NCBI GenBank assembly: GCA_013791885.1
Contig: VMSZ01000068.1
Location: 18,055-82,054, forward strand
DNA from: Sulfurimonas sp.
Lineage (GTDB): Bacteria; Campylobacterota; Campylobacteria; Campylobacterales; Sulfurimonadaceae
Direction: 5' to 3'
Length of the DNA stretch: 64,000 nucleotides
The notes below the pieces were generated by a model that saw only the letters and a list, made by a program, of their open reading frames with translations, ran no database searches and was not told where the DNA came from. Position 1 is the first letter of the stretch; every line of letters starts with the position of its first letter. The translations under genes and the position numbers were made by a program. Shown here piece after piece: positions 20,083-30,567 of this stretch.

Positions 20083-20979
20083 TTATCGGGAGAAACTAAA
20101 GCCTAAAGAAAACTTTGTGATGTAGTTGTCATAATCTATCAAACTTTCGCCATAACCTGAAAAGATTTTCCCATACAGATAAGCGTCATTTGCCAAAGGA
20201 TAGGAATAGGTTAATTCCGTCGCCCCTTTGCCGGTGGAAACACTGCCTCTTTGCATAAGCGTGTACATATGTTTGCCTCTAAAGTAGCTAAATTTCACTT
20301 CCATAGAGCCTGAATAGTCCGTATAGTCAGGGTTGTCATCCGTTTCAGAATTTTCTGGTATGCGGGCCCATAAACGCAGCTCTGTTATAAGCGTATCATA
20401 CTGAAAAGTGCCCTCAGTGTAGACATAGTTTAAACTTCTTGAACGATTCCCGGGATTTGTATAACCCTCAGGATAGACAACATCTGAAGTGTCTCCCTGA
20501 CCATTAGAATTATGAGCTAAACCAAATTTCAGCGCTCTCATATGAAAAATACTCTTGGTGTCTAAAACAGGAAAAACAACAAAAGCTTCAGGAGAGTAGT
20601 TTGTCTCTCTAAACGGGGAAGAATCCACATAAATCTGCCAAAAAGCTTTATGTGAGTAAGCCAAATAGTAACTCTCGCCAAGACCAAAAAAGTCCTTCGC
20701 GATTTTAAGTTTTAGACTTACCTGCAACTCCGCTTCTATATTTTTGTAAAGATTCGTGTCATACGATTTGTAAGGCTTTTCTCTATACTCAATAGGCAAA
20801 ATATAGTTTGGCTTATGAGGCTGAAGACCAAAAACACCGTCAAGCCATCTGTTCATAGAATTTTTTGCTTCATCGTCTTGTTTTTTAAAACTTTCCAACT
20901 CTAAATTTTTATCATTTTTAGACTCTATCGCAAAAGAGCTGACCGCCAACATCAATACAATTAAAAAAATCTTTACCAT
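20083..20979 (-). CDS. pldA: outer-membrane phospholipase A (OMPLA)
   Basis: Catalytic-motif region GLAHNSNGQGDTSDVVYPEG..NPGNRSRSLNYVY; signal peptide; C-terminal ...FSLGFSFSR β-barrel end. Confidence 0.88.
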   Translation of the reverse strand: MVKIFLIVLMLAVSSFAIESKNDKNLELESFKKQDDEAKNSMNRWLDGVFGLQPHKPNYILPIEYREKPYKSYDTNLYKNIEAELQVSLKLKIAKDFFGLGESYYLAYSHKAFWQIYVDSSPFRETNYSPEAFVVFPVLDTKSIFHMRALKFGLAHNSNGQGDTSDVVYPEGYTNPGNRSRSLNYVYTEGTFQYDTLITELRLWARIPENSETDDNPDYTDYSGSMEVKFSYFRGKHMYTLMQRGSVSTGKGATELTYSYPLANDAYLYGKIFSGYGESLIDYDNYITKFSLGFSFSR

Positions 20980-21549
20980 TTATACCCTCACCCTGTCTTC
21001 AAGTGCTCTTGTAAGTGAAAGCAAATCTATATTTTCCAGACTTACACCCGTCGGCACGCCTTGAGCTATTTTTGTAAAATTCAAATCGTACGACTGAAGT
21101 TTATCTTCAATATACAAAATAACCGCGTCGTTTGAAATGGAAGGGGTAATAGCAAATACTATCTCCTTCACACCTGTTTTAACCAACTCTTCAAGATGCG
21201 TAATACTTAACTCTTCCAAAGAATCAAGAACAAAATATCTTCCGTCAAAAAGTCCGTTTTCTTCTAAAAGAAGAATATCTTTTGCATTCTCTACAATGCA
21301 CAAAAGCCTCTCATCCCGCCCTTCATCGCAGCAGATATAACAAAGTTCATCTTCACTCATTCCACCGCACGCAGCACACTTTTTAAGACTGCCAAGTGCA
21401 TCTTCTATAGCGTGAGATATTTTCATACCGCTGAAACTGTCTTTCATTATCATATGATATGCAAGCCGTGTGGCAGATTTTTTTCCGACTGTCGGCAAAA
21501 GCTGAAGAGCTTCTACTAAGCGGTTGAACTTTTCTAAGGAGTGATTCAC
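20980..21549 (-). CDS. recR: recombination protein RecR
   Basis: LQLLPTVGKKSATRLAYHM, CAACGGMSEDELCYIC zinc finger, Toprim-like region, IAQGVPTGVSLENID; GTG start at 21549 overlapping mltA stop (GTGA). Confidence 0.92.
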   Translation of the reverse strand: MNHSLEKFNRLVEALQLLPTVGKKSATRLAYHMIMKDSFSGMKISHAIEDALGSLKKCAACGGMSEDELCYICCDEGRDERLLCIVENAKDILLLEENGLFDGRYFVLDSLEELSITHLEELVKTGVKEIVFAITPSISNDAVILYIEDKLQSYDLNFTKIAQGVPTGVSLENIDLLSLTRALEDRVRV

Positions 21550-22808
21550 GATCCGTCTTCTTTCGCATGTTTTGGAAGTAAAATCCAAAGTTTTAAATCT
21601 TCTGACTTGAGTTTTCCTGCTGTCTGCATAGCATCTTCACCATGCCCCATAAAAAGGTCAGCACGTACAGCCCCGTTTATTGCACCGCCTGTATCTTGTG
21701 CCAAAACAACGTTACAAAATTTATTCTCATCCACATCAGCGCTCAAATAAAGCAAACTTCCCAGCGGAATAAATTTTCTGTCAATGGCGATGGATCTTTT
21801 TGGAGTAAGTTCAATACCAAGAGAACCCGAAGCCGGTTTATCTTTTTGTTTGAAATAAACAAGAGAGTCATTGTAATTTAAAACTTCATCTATTCTTGCT
21901 GGATTTTTCTCCAGCCAGGCACGAATGCTTTGAAGTGAAACATCTTCAAGTTTAAGCTCTTTTTTCTTAACAAGATATCGTCCTATAGCTTTATAAGGAT
22001 GTCCGTTTTGGTTATCGTAGCCTATGTAAATATTTTCTCCATTGTCAAGAAGAACACGCCCTGAACCCTGGATTTCTAAAAAGAAGAGATCAATTTTAGA
22101 GTCCACATAACAGATAATATTCTCTGGAGTATTGTCTTGTTTTTCAGAATCTTTTCTTGCATAATAAGGAACTAATTTATTGCCTACTATTTTTCCGCGT
22201 AATCTGTATTTTTTAAGTTCAGGATAAACAGAACCCAAATCAACGATAATCAAATCGTCCGGAGTTTTGTGTACAGGATATTTATAGACCTCTGTTTTTG
22301 TCAAGGAACCTCTGAGTTGAGGCTCATAGTAGCCCGTTAAAAGCCCTGTTTTACATCCGTCACTTGCATTTATCTGGTAGGGCGTAAACTCTTTTTCCAA
22401 AAAAGCTTTTGCATCTTTGGTCTCTTGCGCTCTGTGGCACAAATCACTGTAAAGTGTTTGCGTTTTTTTCGTTTTACAACTGTTTACAAACGCAGCGAGC
22501 GCTTCTTGAAAGTTTTCTTTTTCCCACTCCGGCAAATAACAAAACTTTGTTCCTACAAGCGTAGTTTTTGGCATGTGTTCTGATATTTTCAGAGGTATTC
22601 TAGGAAGGGGCATCAGAAGTTCAGGCGGTTTTTTCTCAACATTTTCAAGCACAAGGGGAGGAAGTTCTTGCATACTCTCGGATGTATCGTTACTTTCTAC
22701 TACCATAATCTCAGAAGCTTGAGGTGCTTCTTCCAAAGGTATAACCGGGGTTGTTGTACAACCGACAAAAAACAGAGAAATGAGAGTAATTAAGTGTATA
22801 TTTTTCAT
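21546..22808 (-). CDS. mltA: membrane-bound lytic murein transglycosylase A
   Basis: LTGYYEPQLRGS, IQGSGRVLLDNG...IGYDNQNGHPYKAIGRYL, VLAQDTGGAINGAVRADLFMGHGEDA; lipoprotein signal FVGC. Confidence 0.92.
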   Translation of the reverse strand: MKNIHLITLISLFFVGCTTTPVIPLEEAPQASEIMVVESNDTSESMQELPPLVLENVEKKPPELLMPLPRIPLKISEHMPKTTLVGTKFCYLPEWEKENFQEALAAFVNSCKTKKTQTLYSDLCHRAQETKDAKAFLEKEFTPYQINASDGCKTGLLTGYYEPQLRGSLTKTEVYKYPVHKTPDDLIIVDLGSVYPELKKYRLRGKIVGNKLVPYYARKDSEKQDNTPENIICYVDSKIDLFFLEIQGSGRVLLDNGENIYIGYDNQNGHPYKAIGRYLVKKKELKLEDVSLQSIRAWLEKNPARIDEVLNYNDSLVYFKQKDKPASGSLGIELTPKRSIAIDRKFIPLGSLLYLSADVDENKFCNVVLAQDTGGAINGAVRADLFMGHGEDAMQTAGKLKSEDLKLWILLPKHAKEDGS

Positions 22809-22882
22809 GAACTATATTATACTTAAAATTAAACCGTAAAAACGGTATAATTGCGAAAAATTTTATAAATATGTAGGAAAGT

Positions 22883-24010
22883 ATGGAAAATTTAAGCTAT
22901 TACGAAATACTCGAAATCTCGCAAAATGCGGATAAAACAACTATAAAAAAAGCTTACAGAGCTATGGCAAAGAAGTACCATCCGGATAAAAATCAAGGCG
23001 ATGCAGAGGCAGAACATAAGTTCAAACTCTGTAACGAAGCGTATCAGTGTCTGAGCGATGATGAACAAAGAAGTATTTATGACCGTTACGGCAAAGAAGG
23101 TCTTCAGGGTATGGGCGGCAGAGGCCGTTCTTCAGGTGGATTCGATGATTTAGGCTCTATGTTTGAAGAGATGTTTAACGGCTTTGGCGGTGGCGGTTCT
23201 CGCCGTAGAAAAAATCCTGCAGATGTTGAAAAATATCCTCTTGATATGAACGTAGATATGCACATCAGCTTCCATGAAGCCATTTTTGGATGTGAAAAAG
23301 AGATAGAATTCTCTTACAAAAATTCGTGTAAAGATTGTAGCGGAACAGGTGCAAAAGATGGAAAACTCTCTACTTGTTCTCAGTGTAAAGGCCAAGGTCA
23401 GGTTTATATGAAACAAGGTTTCATGACCTTCTCTCAGACTTGTCCTGTTTGTCATGGAGCCGGTTCAGCTCCGGCAGAAAAATGTAAATCTTGTAACGGT
23501 AACGGATATGAAGAAGTCAGAGAAAAAGTTACTATAAAAATTCCAAAAGGGATTGATACAAACAATCGTCTCAGAGTTTCCGGCAAAGGAAATATTGGCA
23601 AACGCGGCTCTCGCGGTGATTTGTATGTAACTTTCAGTGTCAGACCTGACAAGCATTTTATTCGTGACGGAAATGATGTTTATATTGAGATTCCTGTGTT
23701 TTTTACCCAGGCAGTAAGCGGAGAGAGTCTTAAAATCCCTTCCCTGACAGGTGAGCTTGAACTCAAACTCGCGGTTGGAACAAAAGACAAACAGCGTTTT
23801 ACTTTTAGAAATGAGGGAATTGACGATGTTCACGGACACGGAAAAGGTGATTTAATTGCACAGGTAAATATTACCTACCCGAAAAAGCTCAATGACAAAC
23901 AAAAAGAGCTGCTTGTAAAACTCCAGGAATCTTTTGGCATAGAGGAATCAAAACCGCATGAGAGCGTTCTTGATTCGGCCATAGACAAAATGAAGGGCTG
24001 GTTCAAGTAA
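22883..24010 (+). CDS. dnaJ: molecular chaperone DnaJ
   Basis: J-domain with HPD, G/F region, four CxxCxGxG zinc motifs. Confidence 0.96.
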   Translation: MENLSYYEILEISQNADKTTIKKAYRAMAKKYHPDKNQGDAEAEHKFKLCNEAYQCLSDDEQRSIYDRYGKEGLQGMGGRGRSSGGFDDLGSMFEEMFNGFGGGGSRRRKNPADVEKYPLDMNVDMHISFHEAIFGCEKEIEFSYKNSCKDCSGTGAKDGKLSTCSQCKGQGQVYMKQGFMTFSQTCPVCHGAGSAPAEKCKSCNGNGYEEVREKVTIKIPKGIDTNNRLRVSGKGNIGKRGSRGDLYVTFSVRPDKHFIRDGNDVYIEIPVFFTQAVSGESLKIPSLTGELELKLAVGTKDKQRFTFRNEGIDDVHGHGKGDLIAQVNITYPKKLNDKQKELLVKLQESFGIEESKPHESVLDSAIDKMKGWFK

Positions 24011-24020
24011 CCGGCTTTAC

Positions 24021-24197
24021 ATGTTTAAACTCTCTTTTTTACTCCTCATTCTCACTATTCCATTTTTAAATTCAGATATCACTTATGGCTTGCCTTTTTG
24101 GGTATATGCTTCTCTTGGAGCAACTATACTCTACGCTGGCATTTTGATTTTCATTATAGAAAAAAAGTGGAAAAAGTTAAGAGACAAAAATGAGTGA
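24021..24197 (+). CDS. 58-aa membrane protein, putative small partner of the adjacent sodium:solute symporter
   Basis: MFKLSFLLLILTIPFLNSDITYGLPFWVYASLGATILYAGILIFIIEKKWKKLRDKNE*; two hydrophobic stretches; 3' end overlaps symporter ATG at 24190; absent from ORF track. Confidence 0.65.
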   Translation: MFKLSFLLLILTIPFLNSDITYGLPFWVYASLGATILYAGILIFIIEKKWKKLRDKNE

Positions 24198-25644
24198 GAC
24201 GGCACTTCTCTCAGAGGGTGGCATCTGGTTTTTAGTCCTCTATCTAGCCTCACTCATTCTCATTGGATTTGCAGGAAAATTTGCTTCTAAAGAAGAGAGT
24301 ATGAAAGACTTCTACCTTGGCGGTCAAGGTTTTGGGGTCGGTGTTTTATTTTTAACCATGTATGCCACGCAGTATAGCGGTAACTCCCTCATCGGTTTTG
24401 CCGGAAGTGCCTACAGAAACGGCTGGTTCTTTCTTGTAGGCGTCACCTTCATGATCGCCATCGTCGCCGGCTATCTCATTTATGCTCCAAAACTCTACCC
24501 TCTGAGTAAAAAGCATGGTTTTATTACAGTTGGAGATTATATAAATTTTCGCTACAACTCACAAACACTCACTTATATCATTGTAGCCATCTCCATTTTT
24601 GCACTCTCAAACTACATGCTTACAAATCTCAAAGCCATAGGTTATATTATGGAGTATGTCACCGGCGGAGGCATTGGATTCACCGAAGGTATTATCTTTA
24701 TGGCCATTGTCATGGTAGTATATGAAACACTCGGAGGCATGCGAAGCGTTGCCTGGACAGATGCAATTCAGGGAGTTTTGCTTTTTGTAGGTGTCATTAT
24801 CATCTTTAGCGTTGTCATGATACATTATGGCTCGCTTGAGGCAAACAGCACACTATTTCTACAAAACAATCCTGAACTTTTTAAAGCAGTCACACTCTCA
24901 GACCAGATTACATGGCTGAGTGTTTTAATCCTCATATTCTTCGGTATCTCAGTTTATCCCCAAGCCATACAAAGAATCTATTCGGCAAAAAATGAAAGTT
25001 CTTTGAGACACTCGCTAAGTTTAATGGTTATTATGCCGCTTTTAACTACCCTGCCTCTTATTATTATTGCCATCATCGGTTCAGCTCATTTTCCAAATTT
25101 AGATAAAGCTGGCAGTGAACAGATAATCCTTTTAATGCTCAACAAACTTACGAACATTGAAGGTATGAGCATCGTTATTACACTTTTTGTAGCAGCGGCA
25201 ATTGCAGCTATCATGTCTACCGTTGACAGTGCTATGCTCGCCATTGCCTCACTTTTCACTCAAGATATTTACCATAAACGAAATCCTAATGCAAGTCAAA
25301 AAAGGCTCACTTATGTCGGAAAGCTTTTTTCATGGTTCATTATGACGCTTATGGTAATTTTGGCTATCAATCTTCCGTCAACCATTTGGTGGCTTATACA
25401 GATAAAACTTGAAATTTTAGTCCAGATTGCTCCGGCTATCATGCTTGGAATTCATCTCAAGTCCCTAAAATCCAAAAGCATACTCTATGGAGTCCTATGT
25501 GGTTCTGCTGTAACTTTACTCTTTTTACTCACACCTCTTCCATCTAAGCCTTTTGGATTTCATGCTGGTGTTATTGGGCTTCTTTTTAACTTTTTAGCTA
25601 TATACTTACACCATAAATTTCACAAAAGAGCAGAGCATGAATAG
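24190..25644 (+). CDS. sodium:solute symporter (SSS family)
   Basis: SKEESMKDFYLGGQGFGVGVLFLTMYATQYSGNSLIGFAGSAYRNG; ~13 TM; AAAIAAIMSTVDSAMLAIASLFTQDIY. Confidence 0.92.
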   Translation: MSETALLSEGGIWFLVLYLASLILIGFAGKFASKEESMKDFYLGGQGFGVGVLFLTMYATQYSGNSLIGFAGSAYRNGWFFLVGVTFMIAIVAGYLIYAPKLYPLSKKHGFITVGDYINFRYNSQTLTYIIVAISIFALSNYMLTNLKAIGYIMEYVTGGGIGFTEGIIFMAIVMVVYETLGGMRSVAWTDAIQGVLLFVGVIIIFSVVMIHYGSLEANSTLFLQNNPELFKAVTLSDQITWLSVLILIFFGISVYPQAIQRIYSAKNESSLRHSLSLMVIMPLLTTLPLIIIAIIGSAHFPNLDKAGSEQIILLMLNKLTNIEGMSIVITLFVAAAIAAIMSTVDSAMLAIASLFTQDIYHKRNPNASQKRLTYVGKLFSWFIMTLMVILAINLPSTIWWLIQIKLEILVQIAPAIMLGIHLKSLKSKSILYGVLCGSAVTLLFLLTPLPSKPFGFHAGVIGLLFNFLAIYLHHKFHKRAEHE

Positions 25645-26230
25645 ATTAATCCTAAAAAAACAGTTATCAAAATTAGCACTTTCTATGTTCAGAAAGGACT
25701 TCTTTGGTATCTATCATGGTTCCATTTCTGCAAAGACAGAGTCCAACCGCTTTCTTATCAATACAAAAGAGAGTGTATTTGATGCAATTGACGAAAATGA
25801 TTTGATTGAGCTCTACTTTAAGAAAGATTACCGCTGGAATCAAGCAAGTATCGACTCCAACATTCACTACTACATCTACTCACAAATTTCCGATGCAAAA
25901 TTCATCACTTTTACGATGCCGCCTTTTACAACCGCTTATTCTCTCGACCATAACATCATTACTCCCAAAGATTATTTTGGTTACACAGAGCTTGGCTCCA
26001 TAGAAATAGTCGATCCTAAATCTTTTGACAACTGGTATGACAGAGCGCAAAGTGAAATTACCCACTACTTCTTATCCAAAAAACCAAATATAATGATTAT
26101 ACGCGGTTATGGGGTTTATGCTTTTAACAGGGATTTGCACGAGATGGCGAAACAACTCTCAGTTTTAGAGAAAAGCTGCCGCCTTCTCATGCTCGAGAGC
26201 AGTGCCGGCAACTCTTTTAATTTTGACTAG
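25637..26230 (+). CDS. class II aldolase/adducin-like protein
   Basis: HGSISAKTESNRFLINTK ... GSIEIVDPKSFDNW ... IMIIRGYGVYAFNRDLHEMAKQLSVLEKSCRLLML. Confidence 0.7.
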   Translation: MNRLILKKQLSKLALSMFRKDFFGIYHGSISAKTESNRFLINTKESVFDAIDENDLIELYFKKDYRWNQASIDSNIHYYIYSQISDAKFITFTMPPFTTAYSLDHNIITPKDYFGYTELGSIEIVDPKSFDNWYDRAQSEITHYFLSKKPNIMIIRGYGVYAFNRDLHEMAKQLSVLEKSCRLLMLESSAGNSFNFD

Positions 26231-27525
26231 GGAAGTATTTTTATAGCCTCGTAAGCTACATCCATCATGATGTCTATCTCTGCGTTTGTTATAATGTAAG
26301 GCGGCATAAAATAAACAATGTGCCCAAGCGGTCTTAATAAGACTCCATTTTGAAGTCCATATTCGTAAACTTTTAGCCCTATTCTCTGCTGCGGCTCATA
26401 ACCTTGAAGCTCCACTGCACAAATCATCCCTGTTTGTCGTACCTCTTTTACATTTTTTAATTCTAAAAATTTTTGAAGTTTTTCTCCCATAAACGCAGCT
26501 GTCGCTCTATTTTTTTCTATAATATTCTCATTTTCAAAAATATCAAGTGTTGCGTTTGCCGCTGCGCAGGCAAGTGCATTTCCTGTATAAGAGTGTGAGT
26601 GTAAAAAAGCTTTATACTCTCCATAATCACAATAAAATTTCGCATATATTTCATTGCTTGTTAGTACAACGGAAAGTGGTAAATAACCGCCTGTAAGCCC
26701 TTTTGAGAGTACCAGAAAGTCTGGTGTTATGTTAGCGTGAGCACAGGCAAAAAGCTCTCCCGTTCGTCCAAAACCGACCAGAACTTCATCGGCTATAAGA
26801 TGCACATTGTATTTGGTACAAATCTCACGCACCAGAACTAGAAATTCCTTGTGGTACATGTGCATAGAACCTGCACCCTGGACAAGCGGTTCCAAAATAA
26901 GTGCTGATATCTCGTCTGCCCTTTGCTTACACAGCTCTTCAAACGCGGCGGCTGCGTTTTGTGCAGCTTCTAAGCTCATATCTGTTGGTGTCGCTGTTTG
27001 GAGTGTTTTAAGTAAAAGTGGAGCGTACGTATCTTTGTAAAGTTCAACATCTCCAACACTGAGTGCGCCTATGGTTTCCCCATGATAAGAGTTTGTGAGC
27101 GAAACAAATATACTTTTATTTTTTCCATCGTTTTTATGCGCATGGAAACTCATCTTGAGTGCTACTTCTACTGCACTTGAGCCATTGTCGGAGTAGAAAC
27201 ATTTTGCCAGCCCTTTTGGTGTTAATGCTACTAAACGCTCAGAAAGTCTTACTACCTGCTCATGTGTAAATCCGGCAAGAATTACATGTTCTAACGTATC
27301 AACTTGCTCTTTAATCTTGGTATTTATATAAGTATTTGTATGTCCAAAAAGATTCACCCACCAACTGGATATAGCATCTATATAAGTATTTCCGTCAAAA
27401 TCTTCCAAATAAACGCCATGCGCTTTTTTTATGGGAATGAGCGGAAGTATTTCATGGTCTTTCATCTGCGTGCAGGGATGCCAAAGAACTTCTAAATCTC
27501 TTTTTTTCAACTCTAAATTATTCAT
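26227..27525 (-). CDS. bioA: adenosylmethionine-8-amino-7-oxononanoate aminotransferase
   Basis: LWHPCTQMKDHE, SSWWVNLFGHTN, LIADEVLVGFGRTG, FLVLSKGLTGGYLPLS. Confidence 0.94.
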   Translation of the reverse strand: MNNLELKKRDLEVLWHPCTQMKDHEILPLIPIKKAHGVYLEDFDGNTYIDAISSWWVNLFGHTNTYINTKIKEQVDTLEHVILAGFTHEQVVRLSERLVALTPKGLAKCFYSDNGSSAVEVALKMSFHAHKNDGKNKSIFVSLTNSYHGETIGALSVGDVELYKDTYAPLLLKTLQTATPTDMSLEAAQNAAAAFEELCKQRADEISALILEPLVQGAGSMHMYHKEFLVLVREICTKYNVHLIADEVLVGFGRTGELFACAHANITPDFLVLSKGLTGGYLPLSVVLTSNEIYAKFYCDYGEYKAFLHSHSYTGNALACAAANATLDIFENENIIEKNRATAAFMGEKLQKFLELKNVKEVRQTGMICAVELQGYEPQQRIGLKVYEYGLQNGVLLRPLGHIVYFMPPYIITNAEIDIMMDVAYEAIKILP

Positions 27526-27726
27526 TTTTTATCTTTTTGTATTTTATTTTATAGAAGTATTTTATCCATATTTCTTGTTGCCCTGTAAAAAAATAAAAAA
27601 CAAAAGATAATATGGCTTTTACATGTGTATATTTATTACATAATACTAACAAACAGCAGGTTTTTATGATGGTTTAATACGAATTCTCGTAGAATAACGC
27701 AAATAATAAAAGAAGGTATTTTATAG

Positions 27727-29193
27727 ATGATTACATGGATGCAAAGACATAAAAAATATCTCATCGTTACTATCTGGATCTCAACTATAGCGTTTATTGG
27801 TGCTGGATTTGTTGGATGGGGTCAGTATAGTTATGGTGATAAGGCTGGAGCAGTTGCAAAAGTAGGTAATATAGAGTTAACGATGGGTGAACTTCAAAAA
27901 AGTTACTCACGTTTGTATTCTCAATATAATCAAATGCTTCAGGGTAACTTTGATGAAGAAAAAGCAAAAAGCTTTGGCCTTCAAGCACAGGCAATGCAGC
28001 AAATTATACAACAGGCTTACATTCTTAACCTTGCAGCCGAATATGACTTAAGCGTAAGCGATGAAGAACTTCTTACGGCACTTAAGACACAAGAATATTT
28101 CTTTGAGAATGGCGTTTTTAACAGCAATGTTTACAAAACGGTTTTATCTCAAAATAAACTCAGCATCCAAGAATATGAAAATGACCTGAGAAAACAATTA
28201 CTTATACAAAAAACTTTTAAGTTACTTCCAGTCGAGGTGAGTGAAAGCGAATCTGCAATACTCAACACAATTCTAAGTATTGCAGATAAAATTGAGTACA
28301 AAATACTGAATCTCTCAGACATTAACGTCGATAGCTCAGACGAGCAGGTGAAACTTTTTTGGGAAACGCAGAAGAATAATTTCATGACTGAAGTGAGTTA
28401 TGATGTAAAATTCATCAAGCAGGACAATGTAAAAGCTGAATATACTGCGGATGAGATTAGTACATACTACTCTGAGAACAAAACACATTTCAAAGATTCT
28501 GAAGGAAAAATTCTTTCACTTGAAAATGCTAAAGAAAACATTCTAGATGAACTTGATGCAAAAGCATCAAAAGATGCAGCACTAAGAACGTACATAGCAT
28601 ATAAAAAAGGTACTCTGGATGAAAATGTAAGTATACAGACTACCACTATTTCAAATACAAATAATCCTTTTGACAGTGCTACTCTAGAAGAAATAGCAAA
28701 ACTCACTTCGGCATCTCCATTTATGAAACCTGTATTTGTCAATGGCGCATACTATATGTTTGAACTCATAAAAACAAACCCTTCCATAACAAAAACATAT
28801 GAAGAAGCAAAAAGTGAAGTAAAACCACTTTATATAACACAAACACAAAAAGCAAAACTTCTTGAACTGGCAACAAATTCAGTAGCAACGTTCAAAGGAT
28901 CGGCAACTGACTATGTAACTGTCCAAGATTCTGCTAAAATAGCAGGTTTAAGTGCAGAAGAAGCAAGTGAATTCTTGGCAAAACTCTTTGACAAACAAAT
29001 TAAAAGATCTTATATAACACTAAGTAGTGGAAAAGTGATACTTTATGACATTTTGGAACAAAAGTTGCTAGATAATTCAAATAACAATCAAGGGGATTCT
29101 GTTATGAGATTGAAGAGCGCAATGTTCAATGAAGGTCTTATAAAAAATCTAGAAAACGAATATCAGACAGAGATATTTATCCAAGGACTATAA
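27727..29193 (+). CDS. SurA_N/PpiD-like peptidyl-prolyl isomerase, membrane anchored
   Basis: N-terminal MITWMQRHKKYLIVTIWISTIAFIGAGFVGWGQYSYG, SurA_N-like helices; upstream of ftsA. Confidence 0.85.
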   Translation: MITWMQRHKKYLIVTIWISTIAFIGAGFVGWGQYSYGDKAGAVAKVGNIELTMGELQKSYSRLYSQYNQMLQGNFDEEKAKSFGLQAQAMQQIIQQAYILNLAAEYDLSVSDEELLTALKTQEYFFENGVFNSNVYKTVLSQNKLSIQEYENDLRKQLLIQKTFKLLPVEVSESESAILNTILSIADKIEYKILNLSDINVDSSDEQVKLFWETQKNNFMTEVSYDVKFIKQDNVKAEYTADEISTYYSENKTHFKDSEGKILSLENAKENILDELDAKASKDAALRTYIAYKKGTLDENVSIQTTTISNTNNPFDSATLEEIAKLTSASPFMKPVFVNGAYYMFELIKTNPSITKTYEEAKSEVKPLYITQTQKAKLLELATNSVATFKGSATDYVTVQDSAKIAGLSAEEASEFLAKLFDKQIKRSYITLSSGKVILYDILEQKLLDNSNNNQGDSVMRLKSAMFNEGLIKNLENEYQTEIFIQGL

Positions 29194-29194
29194 G

Positions 29195-30556
29195 TTGAGT
29201 AGAACTATTCTAGCCATCGACATCGGCTCTACTAAAATTTGCGCAATCATTGCTCAAATAAACAATGATAACTCTATATCCATAACAGGTGCTGGAACTA
29301 CTAAGGCTCAAGGCCTCAAAAAAGGAAGCATTACTAACATCGAGTTAGCCTCCCGTTCTATCAGAACAGCGGTAAATGATGCGAAACGTGTTTCAGGAAG
29401 TGAAGTTTCAAGCGCTATTGTTTCCATCTCCGGTGCTTACACTAAAAGTGTTAACTCAAACGGTATTGTAAACATCCAGTCTAAAGAAGTCAGCTTCAAA
29501 GAAATAGAAAGAGTTATGCATGCTTCACTTTACAATGCAAGCATTCCTAACGAATTTGAAGTACTTCATGCACTTCCATATAATTTTAAAGTAGATGATC
29601 AGGACTTTATAGAAGATCCACTTGGCATGAATGCTTCAAGACTTGAAGTTGAAACGCATATCATTACAACACAAAAATCAAATCTCAACAACCTAAGAAA
29701 AGCTGTTCGCGGCGCAGGTGTTGAAGTAGACAATATCGTACTCAACTCTTATGCTTCTGCAATTGCCACAATAAATGAAGACGAAAAAGAGTTAGGCATT
29801 GCTGTTATTGACATGGGTGGAAATACAAGCAATATCGCAATATTTTCAGGAAATTCTATAAGATATAACGAATTTTTAGGTGTTGGTTCTAACCATGTGA
29901 CAAGCGATTTATCTATGGCGCTTCATACACCACTCAATATTGCAGACAATGTAAAACTTACTTACGGTTCACTCCTTACTCCAAGTAACGATTTGATCGA
30001 ACTTCCTATTATTGGTGATGAGCACTCTACGCATGAGGTATCTCTGGAAGTTGTACATAATGTTATCTTTGCTAGAGTTGAAGAAACACTTATGATTCTT
30101 GCACAATTTATAGAAAAAAGCGGCTTAAAAGATCAGCTTGGCGCAGGTATTGTACTTACCGGCGGCTTTTCAAAAATGGAAGGCATCAGAGATTTAGCCA
30201 TAGCAACCTTTGGTTCTGTTCCGGTTCGTCTTGCACGTCCTATTGAAATGGATGGTCTGTTTGATAACTTGAGAGAACCAGAGTATGCAAGTGCTGTCGG
30301 CCTTATTATGTATAGCGCATCTGCGTATACTCCTTACGAGATAGATGTCAACAAAAGAGTTAGACACGCGAATGAATTGCCAACAGAAACAACAACAGTA
30401 TCTTTCAGCGAGGCTAAGGATATTCCTATTGTGCCGCCATCTCTTGATTTGAATATCAAAGAGAAGATGGTCAATTTGTCAGAAAAAAAAGAAAAAAAGA
30501 GTGAAGAAGCCGGAGCTTTTAGTAAATTTTGGAATTGGGCAACCCAGTTATTTTAA
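29195..30556 (+). CDS. ftsA: cell division protein FtsA
   Basis: AIDIGSTKICAII, GVEVDNIVLNSYASA, VIDMGGNTSNIAIF, GIVLTGGFSKMEG; TTG start. Confidence 0.96.
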   Translation: MSRTILAIDIGSTKICAIIAQINNDNSISITGAGTTKAQGLKKGSITNIELASRSIRTAVNDAKRVSGSEVSSAIVSISGAYTKSVNSNGIVNIQSKEVSFKEIERVMHASLYNASIPNEFEVLHALPYNFKVDDQDFIEDPLGMNASRLEVETHIITTQKSNLNNLRKAVRGAGVEVDNIVLNSYASAIATINEDEKELGIAVIDMGGNTSNIAIFSGNSIRYNEFLGVGSNHVTSDLSMALHTPLNIADNVKLTYGSLLTPSNDLIELPIIGDEHSTHEVSLEVVHNVIFARVEETLMILAQFIEKSGLKDQLGAGIVLTGGFSKMEGIRDLAIATFGSVPVRLARPIEMDGLFDNLREPEYASAVGLIMYSASAYTPYEIDVNKRVRHANELPTETTTVSFSEAKDIPIVPPSLDLNIKEKMVNLSEKKEKKSEEAGAFSKFWNWATQLF

Positions 30557-30567
30557 AGGAGTAAGAT

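Noticed and set aside
20035-20106. 23-aa ORF MCKKILELYKESNRSCLSGETKA overlapping the 3' end of pldA
   Set aside because: Very short, weak start context, antisense overlap with pldA; no supporting signal.
27678-27691. Inverted repeat TACGAattcTCGTA upstream of the PpiD-like gene
   Set aside because: Only 5-bp arms; easily expected by chance and no second site.
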